A DNA stretch of 64,000 bases from Lentzea sp033794685 (GTDB lineage: Bacteria; Actinomycetota; Actinomycetes; Mycobacteriales; Pseudonocardiaceae): the NCBI GenBank assembly GCA_033794685.1, contig JARAYZ010000008.1, one strand, 5' to 3'. The translations under genes and the position numbers were made by a program. Below the pieces are notes generated by a model that searched no databases, was not told the origin of the DNA, and saw nothing but the letters and a program-made list of their open reading frames with translations. Shown in pieces: positions 39,917 to 46,967 of this stretch (position 1 is its first letter; every line of letters begins with the position of its first letter).

Positions 39917-40423
39917 GTGCACAGCGATCCACACCAGTTCGACCACAGCGTTCGGGACGGCATCTTCGACGGCAGCGCCGACGACATCCAAGACCTCGAC
40001 CACGGCTACCGCGGCTTCGAGCCCTTCCCGAACTCGCGGGACCACGACCGCTACAGCCACCGCCACGACATGTCCGGCGCACCCGCGTGGGTCAAGGTGC
40101 TCCTGTGGACCGGCGCCCTCCTCGCGATAGCGGGCCTGGGGGTCCTCATCCTCGGCTTCGTCACGTCGCTCGACGGCCCCGACCCGACCACCACCCGCCT
40201 GACGCCCGCCTTCCCCACCGCCGACCTACCGCCAGACTTCCCAGTCGAAGCACTCCCACCCGAGCTCCAGGCCCCCACCGTGCGGGCCTTCCCGACCCAG
40301 GGCCAGCACCCCGCACCGAGCGTCGGCGGCCCGAACCTGGGGCTGGGCTTCGGACTCTTCTTCGCGGGCTTCGTGCTGTCGGCGATCGGCGCGCTGGGCC
40401 ACAGCACGTCCACCCGGCGCTGA
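39917..40423 (+). CDS. Membrane protein with Asp/His-rich N-terminus and two TM segments
   Basis: 168 residues from a GTG preceded by GGGG. N-terminal cytoplasmic-like region is rich in His and Asp (HSDPHQFDHSVRDGIFDG, DHDRYSHRHDMSG), then TM1 VLLWTGALLAIAGLGVLILGFV, a Pro-rich extracytoplasmic segment, and TM2 LGFGLFFAGFVLSAIGALG. No known domain. The His/Asp clusters could bind metal, but nothing proves it. It sits after the structured intergenic region. Confidence 0.65.
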   Translation: MHSDPHQFDHSVRDGIFDGSADDIQDLDHGYRGFEPFPNSRDHDRYSHRHDMSGAPAWVKVLLWTGALLAIAGLGVLILGFVTSLDGPDPTTTRLTPAFPTADLPPDFPVEALPPELQAPTVRAFPTQGQHPAPSVGGPNLGLGFGLFFAGFVLSAIGALGHSTSTRR

Positions 40424-40493
40424 ACCGCCACTTCCGGCCGCCGCCACAAGATCGAACCGACAGCGCCGATCGGGCGATGTGAAGTGTGAACTG

Positions 40494-40530
40494 TTGACGT
40501 GAAACCTACTCATGAGTAGTCAGTTGACTA
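40494..40530 (+). promoter_or_regulatory. Sigma-70-type promoter with two overlapping palindromes
   Basis: -35 TTGACG (40494-40499), 17-base spacer, -10-like TAGTCA (40517-40522). The spacer is largely the perfect palindrome CTACTCATGAGTAG (40506-40519), and TAGTCAGTTGACTA (40517-40530) covers the -10. Both would bring a dimeric regulator into direct competition with RNA polymerase. The predicted start near 40530 leaves a 47-base leader to the secreted protein gene. Confidence 0.6.
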
Positions 40531-40576
40531 CGCCGCGTGCTTGGAGTGTCCCTCGTCCACTCATCGGGGAGAGGCC

Positions 40577-41188
40577 ATGAAGCTAGCCGGAATTGCCGCA
40601 GCCGCACTGGTACCGATGCTGATGTTCGCCGTCAACGCGTCAGCAGCTCCGCAGACGATCACCTACAAGCTCCGCGCGACTGCCGTCGGGCAGACGTCGG
40701 ACTTCACGCTCGACCAGGGTGTCGACGCTTCGGCGCCGGCGACCGTCGCTCCCAACGGGGCCGTCAAGGTCACGATCGACCCCGCTCCCAACAAGATTCC
40801 GACCGAGGCCGGCGGACGTCAGGTGCGGGAGATCAAGGGCCTCGCGCTCCGGCTCCCCGTGCCCGCCAACTCGAAGTTCACCTCCGCGTCGCTGTCCGGC
40901 GGTTCGGGACTGGGTGGCACGCCCACGGTTGCCTTGCAGGGCAACGACGTCGTGCTGAACGTGCCTGGTCCGATCAAGGGCGGCGCCGACTTCGAACTGC
41001 CGACCGTCACCATCAACCTGCAGGCGGGCGGCACCGGGACGATCACCACGAAGCTGGGTGGCACCAGCTACGACGCCCCGGGCCTCACCTTCACCGCCGT
41101 CGTCGTGGTCATCGGGTTCCCGATCAACGCCGCCGCGAAGGGCTACCCGGACCCCAGCCCCGTGCTGACCACGACCACGATCGGCTAG
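40577..41188 (+). CDS. Secreted beta-rich protein of unknown function
   Basis: 203 residues. Signal peptide MKLAGIAAAALVPMLMFAVN, cleavage near ASA-AP. The mature part is strand-rich (QTITYKLRATAVGQTSDFTL, VTINLQAGGTGTITTKLGG, LTFTAVVVVIGFP) and ends in a proline/threonine tail. It resembles secreted actinomycete proteins of unknown role. GGGGAGAGG sits 6 bases before the ATG. The promoter with paired palindromes indicates tight control, and the convergent MarR gene 31 bases after the stop is on the other strand. Confidence 0.7.
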   Translation: MKLAGIAAAALVPMLMFAVNASAAPQTITYKLRATAVGQTSDFTLDQGVDASAPATVAPNGAVKVTIDPAPNKIPTEAGGRQVREIKGLALRLPVPANSKFTSASLSGGSGLGGTPTVALQGNDVVLNVPGPIKGGADFELPTVTINLQAGGTGTITTKLGGTSYDAPGLTFTAVVVVIGFPINAAAKGYPDPSPVLTTTTIG

Positions 41189-41218
41189 TTACCCCGATGC
41201 CCAACCCCCTGCCGGGCA

Positions 41219-41626
41219 TCAGGAACTAGCCGCGACCAGAGCGGTCATCGTGGCGAGCGTCGTGCGCAGGTCTTCCAACGAGACCTGCGCACTGACGCGG
41301 TTCGCCCACTCGTGCTGCGCGTCCCGCAACCGGGCGATGGCGGCATATCCCTCTTCGGTCGGCCGCACCAGCTTCGCGCGGGCGTGTGCCGGGTTCGGCA
41401 GGTACTCCGCCAAACCCTTGTCCACCAACAGGTCCGCGATCCGCTGCACGGACTGACGGGTCAGCCCCATCTCCCGTGCCACGCCCGAGACGGACAACGG
41501 CTCGCGCAGCACCGCGCCGAGCACCTGCCACCACGCCGCAGTCAGGCCCACCGGCTTCGTCATCACCTCGGCCGCGTCGAGAAACGCCCCGTACAGACGG
41601 AAAGTCCTCATCACGACGTCGGTCAA
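41219..41626 (-). CDS. MarR family transcriptional regulator
   Basis: About 135 residues from the TTG at 41626; GTG 41614 or ATG 41611 would remove 4-5 residues. Winged helix LTAAWWQVLGAVLREPLSVSGVAREMGLTRQSVQRIADLLVDKGLAEYLPNPAHARAKLVRPTEEG; the recognition helix is TRQSVQRIADLLVDK. Helices at both ends form the dimer interface. It ends the operon headed by the DJ-1 gene and most likely binds the twin GACAG-N4-CTGTC sites at 42253-42288 (inference). Confidence 0.87.
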   Translation of the reverse strand: MTDVVMRTFRLYGAFLDAAEVMTKPVGLTAAWWQVLGAVLREPLSVSGVAREMGLTRQSVQRIADLLVDKGLAEYLPNPAHARAKLVRPTEEGYAAIARLRDAQHEWANRVSAQVSLEDLRTTLATMTALVAASS

Positions 41627-41639
41627 AACGTCACCCGAC

Positions 41640-42254
41640 TCACTCCTGGACACTCGCCACCAGCTTCCCGAACGCCTCGACGGTGTCGTCGCGGTTGAAC
41701 TCGTACCAAGCGTGCAACGTCCCCGGCGAGAACGTCTCCAGCTCCGCCAGCACCTCACGCGCGAACTCCAGCGCCGACGCACCACCCGCCGTGATCACAC
41801 CATCAGAGCGCACCACGCGTTCGTCGCGGTACAGCGCCGCGCCGCCGTAAGAACCAAGCCCCTCAGGGAAGTTCGACGTGTGCGCCACGTCGTCGAGCAG
41901 CCCCTCGGCCGCCAGCGCGACCGTCGCACCGCAGATCGCCGCGATCGGCTTGCCGGCCTCGCGGAACCGCCGCGCGAGCTTCCCGAACGCCGCCAGCGAA
42001 CCGCTCTCCCACCCGTCGCCGCCCGGCATCACGAGCATCGCCGCGTCGTCCAGCGAGACCTCGGAAACGGAGACGTCCGGCAGCATCCGCACACCGCCGA
42101 CCGTGCGGATCGGGTCCGTGGTCAGCCCGACCGTCCGGATCTCGTACCGCCCCGGCTGCTGCTGGAAGTTCTGGATGCTCACCTGCGCGGCCACGTGGCC
42201 GTACTCCCAGTCGGCGAGCTGATCGGCCAGGACGAGGTACACCTTCTGTGTCAT
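41640..42254 (-). CDS. DJ-1/PfpI family protein (type 1 glutamine amidotransferase-like)
   Basis: 204 residues. KVYLVLADQLADWEYGHVAAQVS opens the DJ-1 fold; nucleophile elbow AAICGATVALAAEGLLDD carries the Cys; RYEIRTVGLTTDPIRTVGG and VITAGGASALEFAREVL are family blocks, the last like ThiJ/ExsA-type proteins. Possible activities are glyoxalase-like, deglycase or isonitrile hydratase-like. Its ATG lies inside operator site 1, so the message is probably almost leaderless and repression direct. Confidence 0.88.
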   Translation of the reverse strand: MTQKVYLVLADQLADWEYGHVAAQVSIQNFQQQPGRYEIRTVGLTTDPIRTVGGVRMLPDVSVSEVSLDDAAMLVMPGGDGWESGSLAAFGKLARRFREAGKPIAAICGATVALAAEGLLDDVAHTSNFPEGLGSYGGAALYRDERVVRSDGVITAGGASALEFAREVLAELETFSPGTLHAWYEFNRDDTVEAFGKLVASVQE

Positions 42255-42288
42255 GACAGTAGACTGTCATTAACGACAGCATGCTGTC
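42253..42288. promoter_or_regulatory. Twin palindromic operators between the DJ-1/MarR operon and the enoyl-CoA hydratase
   Basis: Site 1 ATGACAG-TAGA-CTGTCAT (42253-42270), site 2 GACAG-CATG-CTGTC (42275-42288). Both contain GACAG-N4-CTGTC and their centres are exactly 20 bp apart, about two helical turns. Site 1 overlaps the DJ-1 start codon; a TTGACA on the minus strand (42290-42285) overlaps site 2. The adjoining MarR gene is the natural binder. Confidence 0.75.
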
Positions 42289-42316
42289 AAACAACCGCCC
42301 GGCTAAGGTCAGCGGC

Positions 42317-43087
42317 ATGGCAGACGAGCTGGTCCACTACGAGGTGCAGCGTGGCATCGCGACGATCACGCTGGACTCTCCCCACAACCGCAACGCGCTG
42401 TCCTCGCAGCTGCGCCGGGAGCTCAAAGACCACCTGAGCAACGCGGCGAGCGACGACGGTGTGCGCGTGGTCGTGCTGACCCACACGGGCTCCGTGTTCT
42501 GTTCCGGCATGGACCTCAAGGAGGCAGCCGGGGCGAGCGCGGGCGACCAGGGCGTCAACGAGTTCCCCGCGATCCTCGAGCAGCTCTGGACCAGCCCGAA
42601 GCCGGTCGTCGCCGCACTCAAGGGGCCTGCTCGCGCGGGTGGCGTCGGCATCGTCGCGGCGTGCGACATCTCCATCGCGGACGTCAAGGCGACGTTCGCG
42701 TTCAGCGAGGTCCGGATCGGTGTCGTGCCGGCCGTCATCTCGGTGACGGTGCTGCCGCGGCTGCTCCCCCGCCAGGCCCACGAGCTGTTCCTCACCGGCG
42801 AGACGTTCGACGCGCAGCGGGCCAAGGAGATCGGCCTGCTCAACTCCGCGACGGACGACGTCGACGCGGAGGTCCGCCGCTACACGGACATGCTCGCGCT
42901 CGGCGCCCCCAACGCACTGGCCGCCACCAAGGAGATGCTGCAGCAGGAGAGGTCCACGAACCTCGGCGAGGTCTTCGCGGACATGCTGAAGCTCTCAGCG
43001 CGGCACTTCGGTGGCCCCGAGGGCCAGGAGGGCATCACCGCGTTCAAGGAGAAGCGCAAGCCTTCGTGGGTGCCCGCCGAGAGCTAG
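42317..43087 (+). CDS. Enoyl-CoA hydratase/isomerase family protein
   Basis: 256 residues from the ATG at 42317. Crotonase-fold blocks: GIATITLDSPHNRNALSSQLRRELKDHL, SVFCSGMDLKEAAGAS (oxyanion hole), GPARAGGVGIVAACDISIADVKATFAFSEVRIGVVPAVIS. The Glu positions of classic hydratases are partly changed, so it may act on a special acyl-CoA. It is divergent from the DJ-1/MarR operon and shares the operator region, so co-regulation is likely. An upstream ATG at 42281 lies inside operator site 2 and is improbable. Confidence 0.88.
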   Translation: MADELVHYEVQRGIATITLDSPHNRNALSSQLRRELKDHLSNAASDDGVRVVVLTHTGSVFCSGMDLKEAAGASAGDQGVNEFPAILEQLWTSPKPVVAALKGPARAGGVGIVAACDISIADVKATFAFSEVRIGVVPAVISVTVLPRLLPRQAHELFLTGETFDAQRAKEIGLLNSATDDVDAEVRRYTDMLALGAPNALAATKEMLQQERSTNLGEVFADMLKLSARHFGGPEGQEGITAFKEKRKPSWVPAES

Positions 43088-43500
43088 AACCACCCGGTGC
43101 ACTCGATCAGGCCCTGCGAGGACCCGCAGGCGCGCATGAGCCTGCCGTCGTTCTTGAACGCCTCGGTGTACTTCGCGGAACCCGAGTCGATCCTGGTGTA
43201 ACCGAGGAAGCCCTCGTGCCCGTTGGCCGAGGGCTCCTTGCGGTCGGTCCAGATCTCCTCGCCCGGCGTGCCGTGGGAGATGCGCCCCCACGCGCACTTG
43301 GACTTGTTCGACGCACGCAGCTCGATCACGCGGCCGTTGCGCATGGTCACGGGGTTGTCGCCGTCGACGGTCTCGAACGGCGTGAAGGGCCCCTCCTGCG
43401 AGCAGTCGGGGTCACCGGCGAACGACACCGCCGGACAAGAGATCGAAACAACCGCGACGACGCCGAGCGCACAGCTCAAGCGACGGAAATGCGTTCCCAT
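43084..43500 (-). CDS. Secreted DUF2690-like protein
   Basis: 138 residues. Signal peptide CALGVVAVVSISCPAVSFAG, then a short beta-rich domain: NGRVIELRASNKSKCAWGRISHGTPGEEIWTDR, which resembles DUF2690 proteins of actinomycetes (small extracytoplasmic domains often fused to regulators). Four Cys in the mature part probably form two disulfides (DPDCSQEG, KCAW, RACGSS, ECTGWF). Role unknown. It overlaps the hydratase gene by 4 bases tail-to-tail. Confidence 0.72.
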   Translation of the reverse strand: MGTHFRRLSCALGVVAVVSISCPAVSFAGDPDCSQEGPFTPFETVDGDNPVTMRNGRVIELRASNKSKCAWGRISHGTPGEEIWTDRKEPSANGHEGFLGYTRIDSGSAKYTEAFKNDGRLMRACGSSQGLIECTGWF

Positions 43501-43543
43501 GGAATGGCACTGTCCACTCCGGACGCCAATACCGCAGCGCCTG

Positions 43544-43807
43544 TCACCGTTCTGTGCGAATCACGCGCACTTTCCGGTCACCCGTTTCGGCGGTCTGCTT
43601 CGCAGCGTCACGCAGCACCTCCAGCACGGAGGAGTCCAGGTCCACGGGCACGACCAGCACGTACTCCCCCGCGGGCATCCACGAGAGATCGGTCAGGCTG
43701 TCGTACAACGCGTCGAGGTTCTGCCCGAACCACTCGGGGAAGTCGAGCGCCGCGGCAATGGCCGAGATCGCGGCTTCCTTTTCCGAAACGAGAATGTGCC
43801 GTTTCAT
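43544..43807 (-). CDS. Barstar family ribonuclease inhibitor
   Basis: 87 residues. ALDFPEWFGQNLDALYDSLTDLSWMPAGEYVLVV matches the barstar helix-2/loop region: the FPEWFGQNLDALYDSL stretch includes the acidic Asp that fills the RNase active site. It would neutralise the guanyl ribonuclease encoded just upstream inside the cell. ATG overlaps the ribonuclease stop by 4 bases, giving coupled translation and correct stoichiometry. Confidence 0.9.
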   Translation of the reverse strand: MKRHILVSEKEAAISAIAAALDFPEWFGQNLDALYDSLTDLSWMPAGEYVLVVPVDLDSSVLEVLRDAAKQTAETGDRKVRVIRTER

Positions 43808-44247
43808 TTGTTCACGTCCACCACGACGAACGACGAATAGTGGTCGCCGGTGTAGAAGACTTCCTTTTCCGACCCGGTGACGATCCGCCGCGCGCCCCGG
43901 TCGGGACTTCCCGGCGTCGGCACGGTGTACTCCTTGTAGTACCCGGAGTCCTTGGCGGGCAGCCGCTTCTCGCGGTTCTGGAACGTCACGCCGTCGTTGC
44001 GCGGGTACGGGAACGGGCCCTTCGCCTCGATCAGCTTCCACGTCTTCGACGCCTCGGCGGGCAGCTTCGACAGCGCCTGGACGTCGAGGCCCGACTTCCC
44101 GCCGGGAACGGCGAGCTGCGAGGCCGACGGCGCGATGCTCGCGGGCGGCGTCTCGGGGTTCGAGGCGGTGTCCTTGAAGAACCACCCGACCACGACGAGG
44201 GCAACGAGCCCGACCAGTGCGACGGTCAGGCGACGACCAGGACTCAC
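43804..44247 (-). CDS. Guanyl-specific ribonuclease (RNase Sa/barnase type), membrane-anchored or secreted
   Basis: 147 residues from a GTG. One N-terminal hydrophobic segment LTVALVGLVALVVVGWFF (signal or anchor), then a linker and a microbial ribonuclease domain: GPFPYPRNDGVTFQNREKRLP, YYKEYTVPTPGSPDRGARRIVTG and VFYTGDHYSSFVVV. Catalytic equivalents of RNase Sa are E106, R120/R121 and H136. Acts outside the membrane, cutting RNA after guanosine. Coupled to barstar downstream and to a small membrane protein upstream (GTGA overlap). Confidence 0.9.
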   Translation of the reverse strand: MSPGRRLTVALVGLVALVVVGWFFKDTASNPETPPASIAPSASQLAVPGGKSGLDVQALSKLPAEASKTWKLIEAKGPFPYPRNDGVTFQNREKRLPAKDSGYYKEYTVPTPGSPDRGARRIVTGSEKEVFYTGDHYSSFVVVDVNK

Positions 44248-44450
44248 GCGGCGACCTTCTCCGGTTCGGGCTCGGGCTCGGGGACCGACGCCGGGTTGTT
44301 CGCTCCCCAGTCAGCCACCCTGTCGATCAGCCGTGCGACGCCCAGGCACAAGGGCAACACCACGATCATCACGACGGGGAACTGCACGGCGACGGGCAGC
44401 TGCACCAACCACAGCTCGACCCCGTCCCACCACTGCACAAGCCAGTCCAC
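44244..44450 (-). CDS. Small single-TM membrane protein (68 aa)
   Basis: From the GTG at 44450. A Trp-rich N-terminus (VDWLVQWWDGVELWLVQL), one long hydrophobic segment VAVQFPVVMIVVLPLCLGVA, and an acidic repetitive tail (PEPEPEPEK). Its stop overlaps the RNase GTG, so it is the first gene of a three-gene unit with the RNase and barstar. Such a partner could anchor or help release the RNase; function is inference. Confidence 0.65.
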   Translation of the reverse strand: MDWLVQWWDGVELWLVQLPVAVQFPVVMIVVLPLCLGVARLIDRVADWGANNPASVPEPEPEPEKVAA

Positions 44451-44520
44451 GCCCCCGAGAGTAGTCGCGTGACCCGAGTCACGGCATTTGGCCACGATCC
44501 AGGTGGGTATGTTGCGAACC

Positions 44521-45489
44521 ATGTTCGCCGTTTACGCAGCAGAACCCAGTCCTGAGAACCCGCTGGCCTCGCTTCGCGTGGGCGAGCGCCCCGAGCCCGA
44601 GGTCCCCTCCGGGTGGGTGCGCGTCGCGGTGAAGGCCGCCAGCCTCAACATGCACGACCTGTGGACGTTGCGCGGGGTCGGCATCAAGCCCGAGCAGTTC
44701 CCGATGATCCTGGGCTGCGACGGCGCCGGTGTGCTCGACGACGGCACCGAGGTGGTGCTGCACTCCGTCATCGGCGACCCGAACTGGGCCGGCGAGGAGA
44801 CGCTCGACCCGAGGCGCACGCTGCTCACCGAGAAGCACCAGGGCACGTTCGCCGACTACGTGGTCGTGCCGGCCCAGAACGCGCTGCCCAAGCCCGCCGA
44901 CCTGTCGTTCGCCGAGGCCGCCTGCATGGGCACGGCGTGGCTGACCGCGTACCGGATGCTGTTCGTGAAGTCCGGCCTGCGCCCCGGTCAGACGATGCTC
45001 GTGCAGGGTGCGTCGGGCGGTGTCTCGACGGCGCTGATCCAGCTCGGCCGCGCCGCCGGGTTCCGCGTGTGGGTCACGGGCCGCAGCGAGGAGAAGCGCG
45101 CACTGGCGAAGAGCCTCGGCGCGCACGACACGTTCGAGTCCGGCGCCCGACTGCCCGAACGGGTCGACGCCGTGTTCGAGACCGTCGGCAAGGCCACCTG
45201 GTCGCACTCGATGAAGGCCCTCAAGCCCGGCGGCATCGTGGTGATCTCCGGCGCGACGTCCGGTGACGCCTCGGCGGCCGAGCTCCAGCGGCTCTTCTTC
45301 CTGCAGCTCCGGGTCGTCGGCTCGACCATGGGCACGCGCGAGGAACTGGGCGACCTGATGCGGTTCTGCGCCCTCAACGACCTCAAGCCGCAGATCGGCG
45401 CCGAGCTGAAGTTCGAGGACGCCGAGCAGGGCCTGCGCTCGATGCTGGAGGGCGACACCGCGGGCAAGATCGTCTTCAGCCGCGCGTAA
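44521..45489 (+). CDS. Zinc-type (MDR superfamily) quinone/alcohol oxidoreductase
   Basis: 322 residues, MFAVYAAEPSPENPLASLRVGERPEPEVPSGWVRV. MDR fold with KAASLNMHDLWTLRGVG and LGCDGAGVLDDG, and the NADP loop MLVQGASGGVSTALIQLGRAAGFRVWVTGRSEEKRALAKSLGAH. No structural-zinc Cys cluster is seen, which favours a quinone-oxidoreductase-like member. I chose the ATG at 44521 because a -10-like TATGTT (44508-44513) fits a near-leaderless start; ATG 44509 is the alternative. Substrate unknown. Confidence 0.85.
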   Translation: MFAVYAAEPSPENPLASLRVGERPEPEVPSGWVRVAVKAASLNMHDLWTLRGVGIKPEQFPMILGCDGAGVLDDGTEVVLHSVIGDPNWAGEETLDPRRTLLTEKHQGTFADYVVVPAQNALPKPADLSFAEAACMGTAWLTAYRMLFVKSGLRPGQTMLVQGASGGVSTALIQLGRAAGFRVWVTGRSEEKRALAKSLGAHDTFESGARLPERVDAVFETVGKATWSHSMKALKPGGIVVISGATSGDASAAELQRLFFLQLRVVGSTMGTREELGDLMRFCALNDLKPQIGAELKFEDAEQGLRSMLEGDTAGKIVFSRA

Positions 45490-45497
45490 AAAGGCAC

Positions 45498-45568
45498 AAA
45501 ACGCCCTGCTGGTCAGCGGGTGCGCGCGAACCGCGTGACAGTGATCCCATGACTACGCAGGGCGTTTT
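45498..45568 (+). promoter_or_regulatory. 12-bp inverted repeat enclosing the permease start codon
   Basis: AAAACGCCCTGC (45498-45509) and GCAGGGCGTTTT (45557-45568) are perfectly complementary. The 47-base loop contains the ribosome-binding region and the ATG at 45549, and the right arm encodes QGVF of the permease. Paired in mRNA, it would place the start in a closed loop; as DNA it could be a two-site operator. Confidence 0.6.
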
Positions 45569-46967
45569 CCGGCGCAAGCCCATAGAACAGATCGCCGAGG
45601 ACAAGGGCGACGGGCTCACCAAGACACTGGGCCTGTGGCAGCTGACGGCGATCGGCATCGGCGGCATCATCGGCGCGGGCATCTTCTCGCTCGCGGGTGC
45701 CGTCGCGAACAAGACGGCCGGCCCCGCCGTGCTGATCTCGTTCCTCGTGGCCGGCATCGCGAGTGCGGCGGCGGCGTTCTCCTACGCGGAGTTCGCGGGC
45801 CTCATCCCGAAGGCCGGCAGCGCCTACACCTACGGGTACGCGGTGCTCGGCGAGATCGTCGGCTGGTTCATCGGCTGGGACCTGTTGCTCGAGTACACCG
45901 CGATCGTGGCGGTGGTCGCGATCGGCATCTCCGGTTACTTCACCGAACTGCTGTCGTTGCTGAACATCCACCTACCGCAATGGATGCTGGGCGCACCGGG
46001 CACCGAGACGGGTGACGTCGCCTCGGGCACGTACAAGGTGAACCTGTTCGCGGTCCTGCTGTGCCTGCTCATCGCGTACGTGCTGAACACGGGCATGAAG
46101 AACGCGGCACGGTTCGAGACCACGCTGGTGTACCTGAAGATCGCGGTCGTGGCGCTGGTCATCGTCGTCGGCGCGTTCCACATCGACACCGCCAACTACA
46201 ACCCGTTCTTCCCGTTCGGCATCTCGGGTGCGCTCACGGGTGCGGCGACGGTGTTCTTCGCGGTCTTCGGCTACGACGCGATGTCGACGGCGGCCGAGGA
46301 GTCCAAGGACTCGCAGCGGCACATGCCGAAGGCGATCATCTACTCGCTCGCGGTGTCGATGGTCCTGTACGTGCTGGCCTGTCTGGTGCTGACCGGGATG
46401 GTGAACTACAAGGACGTCGACGCGGAATCCGCGTTCGCCACGGCGTTCGCGGACGTCGGCCTGCCCGCGCTGGGCATCATCATCAGCGTCGGCGCGATCC
46501 TCGGCATCACGACGGTGCTGTTCACGTTCCTCATGGGCGCGGCCCGCGTCGGCTACTCGATGAGCCGCGACGGCCTGCTGCCCCAGTGGTTCGCGAAGTC
46601 GCACCCGGTGAAGCGCGTCCCGACGCGCATCACCTGGGTGCTGGGCATCGCCTCCGCGATCATCGCCGGTTTCCTGCCCATCGCGGAGGCCGCCGAGCTC
46701 ACCAACATCGGCATCCTGCTGGCGTTCGTCGTCGTGTGCATCGCCGTGATCGTGTTGCGCTACAAGCAGCCCGACCTCCCCCGGACGTTCAGGACGCCGG
46801 GCATGCCTGTCGTGCCGATCATCGGCGTGATCTTCTCGATCTGGCTGATCACGTTCCTGACGCCCGAGACCTGGCTGCGGTTCGCGGTCTGGTTCGTGAT
46901 CGGCCTGATCATCTACTTCGCGTACTCGAAGAAGCACTCCGTCATGGAGCGTCGCTCCAAGCAGTGA
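45549..46967 (+). CDS. Amino acid permease (APC superfamily, cationic amino acid transporter type)
   Basis: 472 residues, about 12 membrane helices. The APC signature is LGLWQLTAIGIGGIIGAGIFSLAGAVANKTAGPAVLISFLVAGIASAAAAFSYAEFAGLIPKAGSAYTYGYAVLGEIVGW, with the GIGGIIGAGIF substrate-binding break in TM1, and VFFAVFGYDAMSTAAEESKDSQRHMPKAII is TM6. Similar to YhdG/RocE-type transporters. It overlaps the DUF885 gene by 26 bases tail-to-tail. Preceded by the inverted repeat described separately. Confidence 0.93.
   Translation: MTTQGVFRRKPIEQIAEDKGDGLTKTLGLWQLTAIGIGGIIGAGIFSLAGAVANKTAGPAVLISFLVAGIASAAAAFSYAEFAGLIPKAGSAYTYGYAVLGEIVGWFIGWDLLLEYTAIVAVVAIGISGYFTELLSLLNIHLPQWMLGAPGTETGDVASGTYKVNLFAVLLCLLIAYVLNTGMKNAARFETTLVYLKIAVVALVIVVGAFHIDTANYNPFFPFGISGALTGAATVFFAVFGYDAMSTAAEESKDSQRHMPKAIIYSLAVSMVLYVLACLVLTGMVNYKDVDAESAFATAFADVGLPALGIIISVGAILGITTVLFTFLMGAARVGYSMSRDGLLPQWFAKSHPVKRVPTRITWVLGIASAIIAGFLPIAEAAELTNIGILLAFVVVCIAVIVLRYKQPDLPRTFRTPGMPVVPIIGVIFSIWLITFLTPETWLRFAVWFVIGLIIYFAYSKKHSVMERRSKQ

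Noticed and set aside
42281..42316. Upstream ATG (42281) as start of the enoyl-CoA hydratase
   Set aside because: It lies inside operator site 2, lacks a ribosome-binding site and would add 12 residues not typical of the family.
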